This document shows, one piece after another, positions 37,383-45,679 of a stretch of DNA of 61,780 nt; within the stretch, counting starts at the first letter, position 1, and each line of letters begins with the position of its first letter. This DNA is from Comamonadaceae bacterium (GTDB lineage: Bacteria; Pseudomonadota; Gammaproteobacteria; Burkholderiales; Burkholderiaceae_C). The stretch is taken from contig CANBVJ010000013.1 in NCBI GenBank assembly GCA_947372865.1, positions 1 to 61,780 of the forward strand, given 5' to 3'. Under the pieces are notes generated by a model. That model had not been told where the DNA came from and did not search any database. It saw only the letters and a program-made list of their open reading frames with translations. Both the position numbers and the translations under genes were made by a program.

Positions 37383-37876
37383 ACGGTCACCTCCGCTGCC
37401 TTGGATGCGCCTTGCGCGTTGGCAATTTGGGGGGCGCCCGCAGCGCGGTGGATGGCGGCGCGCACCCGTTGGTAGGTACCGCAGCGGCAGATGTTGCTCA
37501 TGGCGGCGTCGATGTCGGCGTCGGTGGGGTGGGGGTTGGCCGCCAGCAGGGCGGCAGCAGCCATCAGAATGCCGCTTTGGCAGTAGCCGCACTGGGGCAC
37601 TTGTTCGGCAATCCAGGCGCGTTGCAGCGCATGGGGCTGCTCGGCGCTGCCCAGCGACTCAATGGTGCGGATGTCTTTGCCCACCAGGATTGACGCCGGG
37701 GTCACGCAGGAACGAACCGCTTGGCCATCCACGTGTACGGTGCAGGCGCCGCAGGCGGCCACGCCACAGCCAAACTTGGTGCCGGTGAGGTGAAGTTGGT
37801 CGCGCAACACCCACAACAGGGGCATGTCGGCTTCGGCATCGGCTTGGACGGCCTTGCCATTGATCGTGAGGTCCAT
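37379..37876 (-). CDS. (2Fe-2S)-binding subunit of molybdenum hydroxylase (IorA-like)
   Basis: A 165-residue iron-sulfur electron-transfer subunit. The plant-type 2Fe-2S cluster ligands are Cys37, Cys42, Cys45 and Cys57. The second, helical cluster domain uses Cys96, Cys99, Cys130 and Cys132 (CGYCQSG, CRCGTY). No signal peptide is seen, so it probably travels out in complex with the Tat-signal-bearing large subunit, which follows with a 4-bp overlap. The C-terminal about 20 residues after the cluster domain are Ala-rich. Confidence 0.93.
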   Translation of the reverse strand: MDLTINGKAVQADAEADMPLLWVLRDQLHLTGTKFGCGVAACGACTVHVDGQAVRSCVTPASILVGKDIRTIESLGSAEQPHALQRAWIAEQVPQCGYCQSGILMAAAALLAANPHPTDADIDAAMSNICRCGTYQRVRAAIHRAAGAPQIANAQGASKAAEVTV

Positions 37877-37981
37877 GGGCGTTTTCCTGGTTAAAGCAGG
37901 CGCGCATGGTAATGCAGGCCAGAGCGCCCGTGCCGCCAGCGGCTGACAAAGCCCCTGCGGCGCACCTTGTCCGTAGTCCTG

Positions 37982-38407
37982 CTATTTGACCAACACCACC
38001 GGCTGTTTGGCCAGCGCGATGAGGCGTTGCGCCACCGAACCCAGCACCAAGTCGCTCAGGCCGGAGCGGCCCTTGCTGCCCAGCACCAGCGTGTCAAATT
38101 TGCCGGCGTTGGCGGTTTTCAAAATTTCTTCCACCACGTGGCCGATTTTGATCACCATGTCGTGCGGCAGTTCGGCTTTGTCCAGCAATTTGCGCGCGGG
38201 CTTGAGGTCGCGTTCGCTCACTTCGCGGAAATAGTCTTGCAGGCCGTCTTTGGGCAAATGCTTGGACAGGTGTCGCAGCCCGGTGTCGTCGTGCACAGTT
38301 ACCAGGGTAATGTGGGGCTTTTCTGCGAGCTGCTGGGCCAGTGTGGCTGCGTATTTCACCGCGCGCAGGGCGGAACTGGAGCCGTCAACAGCAATCAAAA
38401 TTTTCAT
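37982..38407 (-). CDS. Universal stress protein (UspA family)
   Basis: A 141-residue UspA-fold protein, probably nucleotide binding. The start MKILIAVDGSSSALRAVKYA and the C-terminal ATP-binding loop GSKGRSGLSDLVLGSVAQRL, ending in QPVVLVK, are diagnostic. It is divergent from a MgtC/DUF4010 membrane protein gene across a 155-bp gap with a perfect FNR-type box (38519-38532). Control by low oxygen is known for several Usp genes and is likely here. Confidence 0.93.
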   Translation of the reverse strand: MKILIAVDGSSSALRAVKYAATLAQQLAEKPHITLVTVHDDTGLRHLSKHLPKDGLQDYFREVSERDLKPARKLLDKAELPHDMVIKIGHVVEEILKTANAGKFDTLVLGSKGRSGLSDLVLGSVAQRLIALAKQPVVLVK

Positions 38408-38518
38408 GGAACTCTCCGTAATTGAAATGAAAAGCGCGAAATTGCCGGTCTTGAAAGCACCGCTATTTGGCCTGTCCTTGCGCTGCGTCTATGGTCGCCG
38501 CAGGGCGCGCGTCGTATA

Positions 38519-38532
38519 TTGATTCGCATCAA
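38519..38532. promoter_or_regulatory. Perfect FNR/CRP-type box TTGAT-N4-ATCAA
   Basis: TTGATTCGCATCAA matches the FNR consensus TTGAT-N4-ATCAA at every fixed position. On the usp side a CATAGA -10-like hexamer (38488-38493) lies close to the distance expected for FNR activation from about -41. On the other side the box is only 31 bp from the ATG of the MgtC/DUF4010 gene. Confidence 0.65.
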
Positions 38533-38562
38533 CAAGTGCTGCAAAGCACATACCTATTACCT

Positions 38563-39822
38563 ATGCTGGCTCCAAGCGATATATCTACCTGGTTCAACCT
38601 GAGCGTGGCCCTAGGAATAGGCCTGCTGGTGGGGGCTGAGCGCGAGCGGCGCAAGAGCCCGGACAAGCACCGCAGCGCCGCAGGCATACGCACTTTTGCC
38701 CTGAGCGCGCTGGTGGGCGGCGTGGCCACGGCGCTGGACCAGCCCTACGTCCTATTGGTGGTCTTGCTGATTGTGGGAGGCCTGTCGCTGGCGGCCTACC
38801 AGCGCAAGGTGGAGCGCGAGCCGGGCCTCACGTCTGAGGTGGCGCTGCTGATTACCTGCCTGTTGGGCGCCCTGTGTGTGACCCGTCCGGCCATGGCCGC
38901 AGGCATTGGCGTGACGCTGGTGGCCTTGCTGGCCGGGCGCGACCAGATGCACCGCTTTGTGCGCATGGCGCTGACCGAGGCGGAGCTGCACGACGTCATC
39001 CTTTTTTTGGGCATGGCGCTGATCGCGCTGCCCCTGGCGCCCGACCACTACCTTGGCCCGTTTGAGGCCATCAACCCACACGCCCTGGTGCGCTTTGTGG
39101 TGATGATCATGGCGGTGGGCGCCATGGGCCATATTGGGCGGCGCCTGCTGGGCGCGCAGTACGGACTGGCCGTGAGCGGCCTAGCCGGCGGCTTTGTGTC
39201 CAGTACCGCCACCATTTATTCCATGGCCCGGCTGGCCGCGCGCGACACCTCGCAACTGCGTGGCGCCGCTGCCGGGGCGGTGCTCTCTACGGTGGCCACC
39301 ATGGTGCAACTCTCTTTGGTACTGTGGCTGTTGCTACCCCAGCTTTTTTTGATGCTGGTCTGGCCCTTGGCTTTGGGCGGGGCTGCGGCCACGCTGTATG
39401 CGCTGGCGCTGCTGCTTCGCAGCCCAATGCAAGCCACAGCACTGCCTGAAGATCTGGTCCACGGCCATGCGTTTGAACTCAAAACCACGTTCACGCTGGC
39501 TGCGTTTGTGCTGCTGGTCACCCTGGTGGCGGCCGCGCTCAACGCCTGGATAGGCGCGGGCAGCTTGGTGTACAGCGCGGCGGCTACCGGCTTGGTGGAC
39601 GCGCATTCCATCGTTGCATCGGTCAGCGCGCTGGTGGGCAGTGGCAAGTTGCTGCTGGCCGACACGCCCTGGGCGGTGTTTGCGGCGCTCACCTCCAACA
39701 CCATTACCAAGGCGGTCATCGTCTGCTACAGCGGAGGCGCCGGCTATCGTTGGCGCGTGCTGCCCGGTTTGCTGCTGCTGATGGCAGCGGTGTGGTTGTC
39801 GGCGCTGGCGACTTTGCCTTAA
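38563..39822 (+). CDS. MgtC/SapB-DUF4010 family membrane protein
   Basis: A 419-residue integral membrane protein with about 11-12 hydrophobic segments. The N-terminal MgtC/SapB-like part shows LSVALGIGLLVGAERERRKS and SAAGIRTFALSALVGG. The remainder matches the DUF4010 type, with SGLAGGFVSSTATIYSMARL and ATGLVDAHSIVASVSALVG. The function of this fusion family is not established; MgtC relatives affect Mg2+ homeostasis and ATP synthase. The ATG at 38563 has no clear ribosome-binding site. Its 3' end overlaps cobA by 4 bp in convergent orientation. Confidence 0.85.
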   Translation: MLAPSDISTWFNLSVALGIGLLVGAERERRKSPDKHRSAAGIRTFALSALVGGVATALDQPYVLLVVLLIVGGLSLAAYQRKVEREPGLTSEVALLITCLLGALCVTRPAMAAGIGVTLVALLAGRDQMHRFVRMALTEAELHDVILFLGMALIALPLAPDHYLGPFEAINPHALVRFVVMIMAVGAMGHIGRRLLGAQYGLAVSGLAGGFVSSTATIYSMARLAARDTSQLRGAAAGAVLSTVATMVQLSLVLWLLLPQLFLMLVWPLALGGAAATLYALALLLRSPMQATALPEDLVHGHAFELKTTFTLAAFVLLVTLVAAALNAWIGAGSLVYSAAATGLVDAHSIVASVSALVGSGKLLLADTPWAVFAALTSNTITKAVIVCYSGGAGYRWRVLPGLLLLMAAVWLSALATLP

Positions 39823-40616
39823 GCCTGGGCGCTGCGCTTGGCCGCCGTGGCGCCAGCAGCACTGGCGGCTTGCAGGCCGTGCAGCACATTGCCCACCACG
39901 ATCACGCTGGGGCTGCCAAGGCGCTCGGTTTGCAAGGTGGCGTGCAGCGTGGCCAGCGTGGCCGTGGCGTGGCGCTGGTTGGTCAGGCTGGCGTTTTGGA
40001 TGATGGCCACTGGTGTGTCGCCGCTTAATCCTTGCAGTAGCGCGCTTTGGATGGTGGCCGCGCCACTCACGCCCATGTAAATCACCAGTGTGAGTTTGGC
40101 CTGGTGCGCGGTGTGGGCCAGCGCCACCCAGTCAGTGCCGCTGTCGCCCGGTTTGGCGTGGCCAGTGACAAACACCACGCCGTGCGCATGCTCGCGGTGG
40201 GTGAGCGGCACGTTCAGGCTGGTCAGCGCAGCCAAGCCTGCGGTAATGCCATTGACCACAGTCACCGCAATGCCTGCGGCCTGCAAGGCCTCTACTTCTT
40301 CGCCGCCACGGCCAAAGACAAAGGGGTCGCCGCCCTTGAGCCGCACCACCTGTTCGCCGCACTGGGCTTTGCTAACCATGAGTTTTTCAATAAAGGCCTG
40401 TGGCGTGGACGCGCAGCCGCCGCGCTTGCCCACATAAACAATGCGCGCGTTGGGTGCGGCATGGGCCAGCACTGCGTCGTTCACCAGATCGTCCACCAGC
40501 AGCACCGTGGCGCTGGCAATGGCCTTGACGGCCTTGAGGGTGAGCAGCTCCGGGTCGCCGGGGCCGGCGCCCACCAAAGTGACGGTGCCTGCGGGGGTAT
40601 TGAAATGGGAGGACAT
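39819..40616 (-). CDS. cobA: Uroporphyrinogen-III C-methyltransferase
   Basis: Methylates uroporphyrinogen III twice to precorrin-2, the branch point to siroheme and cobalamin; 265 residues. The SAM-binding motifs TLVGAGPGDPELLTLKAVKA, VRLKGGDPFVFGRGGEEVEA and NGITAGLAALTSLNVPLTHR are all present. It lacks the CysG oxidase/ferrochelatase domain, so it is a stand-alone SUMT. ybiB precedes by 12 bp on the same strand. In related genomes the ybiB-cobA pair sits with nitrate or sulfite assimilation genes needing siroheme; such genes are absent here. Confidence 0.95.
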   Translation of the reverse strand: MSSHFNTPAGTVTLVGAGPGDPELLTLKAVKAIASATVLLVDDLVNDAVLAHAAPNARIVYVGKRGGCASTPQAFIEKLMVSKAQCGEQVVRLKGGDPFVFGRGGEEVEALQAAGIAVTVVNGITAGLAALTSLNVPLTHREHAHGVVFVTGHAKPGDSGTDWVALAHTAHQAKLTLVIYMGVSGAATIQSALLQGLSGDTPVAIIQNASLTNQRHATATLATLHATLQTERLGSPSVIVVGNVLHGLQAASAAGATAAKRSAQA

Positions 40617-40628
40617 GAAAAAGTCGTT

Positions 40629-41534
40629 TTAAAGGCGGGACGCCAGTTGCACGATATGGGCCACTTGCTGGGCAACGGGCGCGGGCAGGGGCAAGCTGCC
40701 GCCCAGCACCGCTTGTATATAGCGCGCGGTAGACGCCGCGTCGATGGCCGTGGGCAGCGCGGGCAGCTCGCTCAAGGTGCCAGACTGGGGCGCTTGCAGC
40801 AGCACGCTTTGGCCGTGAATAAAGGCCTGCATCTTGGGCGCGCGCCGGGGGTCTGCCACGGCTTCGCCTTCGGTACCGCGCAGCAGCAAGGCGTTGGCCT
40901 GGGTGAGCGCGAGCGTGGCGGCCATGGATTCGGCGTATTCGGGGTGGGTGTAGCTGCTCACCAGCAGGCTGGTACCCGTGCAGGGGTTCATCAGCTTGAC
41001 CAGGCTGTGGGCGGAGTTGCGCAAATTGACCACCCGGCGCACATCCAAGAGGCGCTGTAAGCCGGGGTGCAGCAAAACGGTGGGAACAAAGGCCACGCTG
41101 CCAGGGGCAATGGGCCTGACTTCAGTTTGCGGCGCAATGCCCAACTCGGCCAGCACTTCGGCGGTAAATACCCGCGTGTTTTCGGTAGCCACGCCGTGGA
41201 TCAGCACCGGCAGGCCCTCGCGCGCCAGCAGCAACGCCAGCAGCGGTGTGAGCACCGGCAGCTTGCGCGCGCCGTTGTAGCTGGGAATGACGATCAGCGC
41301 AGTGGCTCCCGCAGGCACACGCTGCATGCGCGCGGTGGTGGCGTCCAGAAAACCGGCCATCTCGTCCGGCGTCTCGCCCTTGATGCGCATGGCCAGGCAA
41401 AAGGCGCCCACTTCCAGGTCGGTAACGCTGCCGTCAAGCAACTGGCCCCACAAATCGCAGGCCTGCGCGCGCGTGAGTGAGCGTGCGCCTTCTTTGCCGC
41501 GCCCGATTTCCTTGAGGTAAATGCCGATTCCCAT
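40629..41534 (-). CDS. ybiB: YbiB-family protein (TrpD2-like, nucleic-acid binding)
   Basis: A 301-residue member of the YbiB/TrpD2 family, which shares the fold of anthranilate phosphoribosyltransferase but binds nucleic acid. The N-terminal helical domain includes LTRAQACDLWGQLLDGSVTD, and the central ALIVIPSYNGARKLPVLTPL, VRRVVNLRNSAHSLVKLMNP and LLLRGTEGEAVADPRRAP are seen. E. coli YbiB is LexA-controlled; no SOS box was noticed here. It lies just upstream of cobA on the same strand. Confidence 0.88.
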   Translation of the reverse strand: MGIGIYLKEIGRGKEGARSLTRAQACDLWGQLLDGSVTDLEVGAFCLAMRIKGETPDEMAGFLDATTARMQRVPAGATALIVIPSYNGARKLPVLTPLLALLLAREGLPVLIHGVATENTRVFTAEVLAELGIAPQTEVRPIAPGSVAFVPTVLLHPGLQRLLDVRRVVNLRNSAHSLVKLMNPCTGTSLLVSSYTHPEYAESMAATLALTQANALLLRGTEGEAVADPRRAPKMQAFIHGQSVLLQAPQSGTLSELPALPTAIDAASTARYIQAVLGGSLPLPAPVAQQVAHIVQLASRL

Positions 41535-41712
41535 GGCGTGATTGTCGGGGATGGCTGAAAACTCGGGGGTATGAGCTTATGCCGGGGAGCCGACGCTCTG
41601 GTGGCTTTCACCTTGCAATAGCCTCCAGAGAGGACTTGGATTCTGCCGAGCGACTTATATCTGCGCGGGGTTAGGTTTCACCGCTTCTGTTCGCGCCAAG
41701 GTGGTAATAAAA

Positions 41713-41739
41713 TGTGTACGATTTCCTGGAGATTACACA
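41713..41739. promoter_or_regulatory. Inverted repeat at the vapBC promoter, candidate autoregulatory operator
   Basis: TGTGTA (41713-41718) and TACACA (41734-41739) form a 6-bp inverted repeat with 15 bp between, ending one base before the vapB ATG. Type II antitoxins of the ribbon-helix-helix class usually bind such repeats to repress their own operon. Confidence 0.5.
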
Positions 41740-41740
41740 C

Positions 41741-41935
41741 ATGCGAACGAACGTTGTGATTGACGACAAGCTGATGGCCGACGCGCTAAAAGCGTCCGGT
41801 GCGCGCACCAAGCGTGAGGCGGTGGAGCTTGGCCTGAAGACTTTGCTGCAGGTCGGGCGGCAGGTCGAGGTGCGTCGCCTCAAAGGCACGGTGAACTGGG
41901 AGGGCGATCTAGAAGCCATGAGGCGCGACAAATGA
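41741..41935 (+). CDS. vapB: Type II antitoxin, VapB family
   Basis: A 64-residue antitoxin. The N-terminal ribbon-helix-helix DNA-binding part reads RTNVVIDDKLMADALKASGA and RTKREAVELGLKTLLQ. The C-terminal tail VNWEGDLEAMRRDK would wrap the toxin. The ATG at 41741 is preceded by CTGGAGA. It overlaps vapC by 4 bp, the usual coupled arrangement. It is part of an accessory patch between ybiB and the AT-rich region. Confidence 0.92.
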   Translation: MRTNVVIDDKLMADALKASGARTKREAVELGLKTLLQVGRQVEVRRLKGTVNWEGDLEAMRRDK

Positions 41936-42333
41936 TTCTGGTTGACTCCAGCGTCTGGATTGACTACTTACGAGGCAATGCGACGCCGCAAGCGGAAAAG
42001 CTCGATGCCCTACTGGGAACGGCGCCGCTGGCGATTGGCGACTTGATACTGGCGGAAGTCTTGCAGGGCTGTTTGACCGACCGAGAGTTCAACGAAGTGA
42101 AGCGAACACTCGCAACACTGCATACCGTCAACCTGGGGGGCTTTGAACTCGCCATCGAAGCCGCCAGGAACTTTCGGCGGTTGAGAGCGCTTGGTATCAC
42201 CGTGCGCAAGACCATTGACACCGTGATAGCGACGTGGTGCATTGTGGACGGCCTAGAGTTGCTGCATAGCGACCGGGACTTTGATCCGTTTGAACAGCAT
42301 CTTGGGTTGCGGTGTGTTCGGTGTGAAACCTAG
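41932..42333 (+). CDS. vapC: Type II toxin, VapC-family PIN ribonuclease
   Basis: A 133-residue PIN-domain endoribonuclease. The acidic active-site residues appear in MILVDSSVWIDYL (first Asp), LILAEVLQG (Glu), VRKTIDTVIATWCI (Asp) and LLHSDRDFDPF (last Asp). All four expected acidic positions are kept, so the toxin is probably active. VapC toxins cut initiator tRNA or rRNA in known cases. Paired with the upstream antitoxin gene by a 4-bp overlap. Confidence 0.93.
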   Translation: MILVDSSVWIDYLRGNATPQAEKLDALLGTAPLAIGDLILAEVLQGCLTDREFNEVKRTLATLHTVNLGGFELAIEAARNFRRLRALGITVRKTIDTVIATWCIVDGLELLHSDRDFDPFEQHLGLRCVRCET

Positions 42334-42397
42334 CGGTCTACATAATCGACTGGCGCGGCTTTAACGCGCAGCGTCCAAGGACATGATGCATTGGGCG

Positions 42398-42796
42398 TCA
42401 ATCACTCTTCTTGCAAGTGCCGTCAAAGAAGTCGGTCGATAGATTGACGGGAATTTGGATGGCTAATGTCTTGCTTAGAGTGGAAAAATTTCCCTTGAGG
42501 TTACTGGCAGAGTCAAATATTTGGTACTGATCGCCTACTTTCTTTACGTTTCCAAAATACTCGATATGGATGTTGGGAACTTCTAGGTGCATGGCTGCGT
42601 CTGACTTGCTCCATAAGCCTACCCACCATCTGTATTCCTCAAGTTTTAGATATGCCGTTACAGAGCGTATGCCATCTGACGAAGAGATTTCTCCGGGACA
42701 TTGAAAGCGAGTTTCCAAAGACGAGAATTTCGTAACGAACACGAATAAAAGAAGAGCAGCGACTACTGTAGCGCCGAGAATTTTTATTGGCTTCAT
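42398..42796 (-). CDS. Membrane-anchored protein of unknown function
   Basis: A 132-residue protein with an N-terminal hydrophobic helix (ILGATVVAALLLFVFV, residues 5-22) after a basic start, so it is an anchored or exported protein. The outer part has two cysteines (FQCPGE near residue 32 and GTCKK near 128) that could pair. AAGGA stands about 10 bp before the ATG, which supports that it is real. Base composition is clearly more AT-rich than its neighbours, and the codon use differs, which suggests recent transfer. No family recognised. Confidence 0.6.
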   Translation of the reverse strand: MKPIKILGATVVAALLLFVFVTKFSSLETRFQCPGEISSSDGIRSVTAYLKLEEYRWWVGLWSKSDAAMHLEVPNIHIEYFGNVKKVGDQYQIFDSASNLKGNFSTLSKTLAIQIPVNLSTDFFDGTCKKSD

Positions 42797-43167
42797 GATT
42801 GCATTCCTTAATAGCTAAATTTGATATGGCCCGCACATCACCCGATATCTCAAGTGGACAACTGGATAATAAGTTTGCAATAACTTTAATAATTTTTTGA
42901 CACCAAAGCTTCGGCCAAAAAATCTCATGAATACACGGGTATGACGAGCTTGAGAAAGTTGACAAGCCGGCATTGACCTAAACGCACTTGCTGGACCAAG
43001 TGGCTGTGTGCATTCGATACCTGCACTACAGCCTCCAAAGTGAAAACAACTATCTTTTAAAAGTGCGTCTTTTTGTACCCTGATAGGCTAAAAGCGGCGG
43101 CATGTGCCAACCGTTTTAATCGGGTGGCGCGGGTCGAACTGCGCAGGCCCACCTAAAGACACTGCGG
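42797..43167. other. AT-rich intergenic stretch without recognisable genes
   Basis: About 370 bp between the orphan membrane protein and the GNAT gene. The first 300 bp are markedly AT-rich (for instance aataacttta, aattttttg) compared with the G+C-rich chromosome. I see no coding frame with a family signature, no tRNA and no IS end. It probably belongs to the same acquired patch as vapBC. Confidence 0.6.
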
Positions 43168-43941
43168 TCAACAAACCTTCGGCGTCTGACCCAGCTGCGC
43201 ATCCTTGCGCCAATAGTGATACCGCCACGCATTAGCAAACCCCGCCTTGCGGTACAAGCCCTGCGCCACCATGTTGTCGTCCTCCACCTGCAAAAACACG
43301 CGGTGCACTCCTTGCGCTGCCGCATGCGCAGCCAGGCAGGCTAGGACGCGTGATGCCAAACCCCGGCCTTGGGCGCCGGGCGCGGTGCGCATGCCGTGGA
43401 TGCTGAGCCAGCCTTGGCTGATTGACCCGGTGCCTGCCGCCAGCGCCTGCCCGCCTTCGCTGACATGGGCGTACACGACATGGCGGCTGCGGCTGAGCAA
43501 TTGCACGCGGTTGGCGCCGTCTACCGGGTCAAAGCCGTCAGCGGTGTAGACCGAGGCCCAAGCTGCGCTGGGCGTTGCGCTCAGGGTGGCTGCGTCGCTC
43601 GGCGCCAGGCGCAGCAGTCCTGCCAGTTCGGCCACTTGCACCAGCACCGCCTGTGTCTCGACATAGCCCATGGCTTGCAGCGCGTTGCCTATCTCGGGGC
43701 TGATCAGACCCTCTGGCAGGCGAAACACCGTGGGCCTCCCGCGCTGCTGGTAGTGCGCCTCAATTTGCAGCAACTCGGGCAGCGCAAGCGGCGTATGCGC
43801 CAACGGCACCGCGCTTTGCGCGCGGCCAATGGGCAGGGGGTCATAGGGCAGCAGCCAGCCAGGAAACTCGTGGACTTCCGCGGGGCACACCGCGTCCAAA
43901 GTGGCGCGTTCGATGGACGCACTGTCGTTGGGGTTTAACAT
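43168..43941 (-). CDS. GNAT-family N-acetyltransferase
   Basis: A 257-residue protein with a C-terminal GNAT domain (about residues 130-250). The acetyl-CoA loop is in [20 protein letters not shown] (the R/Q-x-x-G-x-G/A pattern), followed by [20 protein letters not shown] and AWRYHYW. The N-terminal about 120 residues are a divergent helical part, possibly a degenerate first GNAT domain. The acetyl acceptor is unknown. It is divergent from tsaD, with 45 bp between starts. Confidence 0.88.
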   Translation of the reverse strand: MLNPNDSASIERATLDAVCPAEVHEFPGWLLPYDPLPIGRAQSAVPLAHTPLALPELLQIEAHYQQRGRPTVFRLPEGLISPEIGNALQAMGYVETQAVLVQVAELAGLLRLAPSDAATLSATPSAAWASVYTADGFDPVDGANRVQLLSRSRHVVYAHVSEGGQALAAGTGSISQGWLSIHGMRTAPGAQGRGLASRVLACLAAHAAAQGVHRVFLQVEDDNMVAQGLYRKAGFANAWRYHYWRKDAQLGQTPKVC

Positions 43942-43986
43942 GCTTGGGATTGTTACCCAGGCGCTGCCCTAAACTTGGCGTCCTGT

Positions 43987-45138
43987 ATGACACTTGCCGC
44001 ACCCGCTTCCCTCCCCGACGATGCCCCCACCACGCTGGTGCTGGGCTTTGAGTCGTCCTGCGACGAAACCGGCGTGGCGCTGGTGGCCTTGCGCGCGGGC
44101 GGGGTGCCGGTCTTGCTGGCCCACGCCTTGTACAGCCAGGTGGAAATGCACCAGGCTTTTGGCGGCGTGGTGCCCGAACTGGCCAGCCGCGATCATATTC
44201 GCCGCGTGCTGCCGCTCACCGAACAGGTGCTGACCCAGGCGCAGCGCAGCCTGGCCGACGTGGACGTGGTGGCTTACACGCGCGGCCCCGGTCTGGCCGG
44301 CGCTTTGCTGGTGGGCGCGGGCGTGGCCTGCGCGCTGGCCGCCGCCCTGGACAAACCCGTGCTGGGGGTGCACCACCTGGAAGGCCACTTGCTCTCGCCC
44401 TTTTTGAGCGCCGACCCGCCGCAATTTCCGTTTGTGGCGCTGCTGGTCTCTGGCGGCCACACCCAGCTCATGCGGGTGGACGGCGTGGGCCGGTATGAGC
44501 TGCTGGGCGAGACGATTGACGACGCCGCAGGCGAAGCCTTTGACAAATCCGCCAAGCTCATGGGCCTGGGTTACCCCGGCGGTCCGGCGCTGGCCGCACT
44601 GGCCGCCAACGGCAACCCGCAGGCCTTTGCCCTGCCGCGTCCGCTGCTGCACAGCGGCAATCTGGATTTTTCGTTTGCCGGCCTAAAAACCGCCGTGCTG
44701 GTGCAGTCGCAAAAAATGGTGGCGGCGCAGGGCGACGTGGCCTGGAACGGTTCGGCCTCGGGCGTCAAGCTGGCATCCGGCGCCACGCCTGGTTTTGAAG
44801 ATTTACCCCTACAGGCGCGCGCCGATCTGGCGGCGTCTACCCAGGCGGCTATTGCCGATGTGCTGGTCAAAAAATCAATCACTGCGCTCAAAAACACCGG
44901 CCTCAAACGCCTGGTGGTCGCCGGTGGCGTGGGCGCCAACACGAGTTTGCGAACCCAGCTCAATACCGAATGCGCCAAGCGCGGCGTGCGCGTGCATTAC
45001 CCCGAGCTGCATTTGTGCACCGACAACGGCGCCATGATCGCCATGGCCGCAGCCATGCGCCTGCAAAGCGGCTTGCAGGCCGCGCGGTTTGACTACGCGT
45101 TTGACGTCAAACCGCGCTGGCCGCTGCACGCGCTCTAG
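43987..45138 (+). CDS. tsaD: tRNA N6-adenosine threonylcarbamoyltransferase TsaD
   Basis: Transfers threonylcarbamoyl to A37 of ANN-reading tRNAs together with TsaB and TsaE. The 383-residue protein has the ASKHA fold with [15 protein letters not shown], the metal-binding [23 protein letters not shown] and the C-terminal [14 protein letters not shown] and [15 protein letters not shown]. An insert of about 25 residues ([19 protein letters not shown]) lengthens it compared with the E. coli enzyme (about 337 residues). The ATG at 43987 is chosen; a TTG four codons upstream is possible. Confidence 0.96.
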   Translation: MTLAAPASLPDDAPTTLVLGFESSCDETGVALVALRAGGVPVLLAHALYSQVEMHQAFGGVVPELASRDHIRRVLPLTEQVLTQAQRSLADVDVVAYTRGPGLAGALLVGAGVACALAAALDKPVLGVHHLEGHLLSPFLSADPPQFPFVALLVSGGHTQLMRVDGVGRYELLGETIDDAAGEAFDKSAKLMGLGYPGGPALAALAANGNPQAFALPRPLLHSGNLDFSFAGLKTAVLVQSQKMVAAQGDVAWNGSASGVKLASGATPGFEDLPLQARADLAASTQAAIADVLVKKSITALKNTGLKRLVVAGGVGANTSLRTQLNTECAKRGVRVHYPELHLCTDNGAMIAMAAAMRLQSGLQAARFDYAFDVKPRWPLHAL

Positions 45139-45165
45139 GCGACCAGCGCCCAGGCACGCGCAAGC

Positions 45166-45588
45166 TTAGGCAATCGCCAGTTCGGCCACTTTGCTCACGG
45201 GCACCATTTTGGCTAAGGTCAGCGTCAGCACGCCGTTTTCCATGCTGGCGCTACTGGCAGCACTGTCGATGTCCTGGCCAAACTCATAGGCTGCACGGTA
45301 GCGCCGGGGCGCGTCTTCTTTGGACTCGATTTGCACAATTGCGCCTTCAATGCGGATGCGCAGTTGGTCCTTGCTGATGCCGGGCACGTCGAGCGTGAGC
45401 ACAAACTGCTTTTCGTCTTGGGTAATGGCGGCGTCTTGGGCCGCTGGGTTGCGCGATGCGGCCACGGCGTTTTCCAAAAACTGGGCGGCTGAACGACCGG
45501 CCTGGGCGTAGACCCGGCGGCGCAGCGGGTGGTCAAAAGCCGTGCCAAAACCAGCGGCCAAAGGGGAGGGGGCGGTAGCAAAAAACAT
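45166..45588 (-). CDS. Small heat-shock protein, Hsp20/alpha-crystallin family
   Basis: A 140-residue Hsp20 chaperone. The alpha-crystallin domain runs from about residue 50, with DEKQFVLTLDVPGISKDQLR, IRIEGAIVQIESKED, and the terminal strand SMENGVLTLTLAKM followed by the extension VPVSKVAELAIA. The ATG at 45588 has GGAGTG five bases upstream. It is convergent with tsaD (27 bp) and divergent from a binding-protein gene. A hairpin in its leader (45609-45631) and a CTTGAA element further up may relate to heat control. Confidence 0.9.
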   Translation of the reverse strand: MFFATAPSPLAAGFGTAFDHPLRRRVYAQAGRSAAQFLENAVAASRNPAAQDAAITQDEKQFVLTLDVPGISKDQLRIRIEGAIVQIESKEDAPRRYRAAYEFGQDIDSAASSASMENGVLTLTLAKMVPVSKVAELAIA

Positions 45589-45608
45589 AAACACTCCGAG
45601 TACACTGC

Positions 45609-45631
45609 GCGGCCCCCACAGTGGGCGCCGC
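45609..45631 (-). repeat. G+C-rich hairpin in the hsp20 leader
   Basis: GCGGC pairs with GCCGC and CCC with GGG around a short loop, about 20 bp before the hsp20 ribosome-binding site. It does not clearly sequester the Shine-Dalgarno sequence, so it is recorded as a structure only. Confidence 0.4.
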
Positions 45632-45679
45632 ATGGACCAGAGGTGCGCGCATTCCCCCGCAATTCAAGCTTTTTTCTGC

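Noticed and set aside
42639..42965. A 108-codon minus-strand frame overlapping the orphan membrane protein gene
   Set aside because: No ribosome-binding site or domain. The overlapping frame at 42398-42796 has a better start, a membrane anchor and a Shine-Dalgarno sequence.
45609..45631. ROSE-type RNA thermometer before hsp20
   Set aside because: The characteristic anti-Shine-Dalgarno pairing is not visible; only a G+C-rich hairpin upstream of the ribosome-binding site is present.
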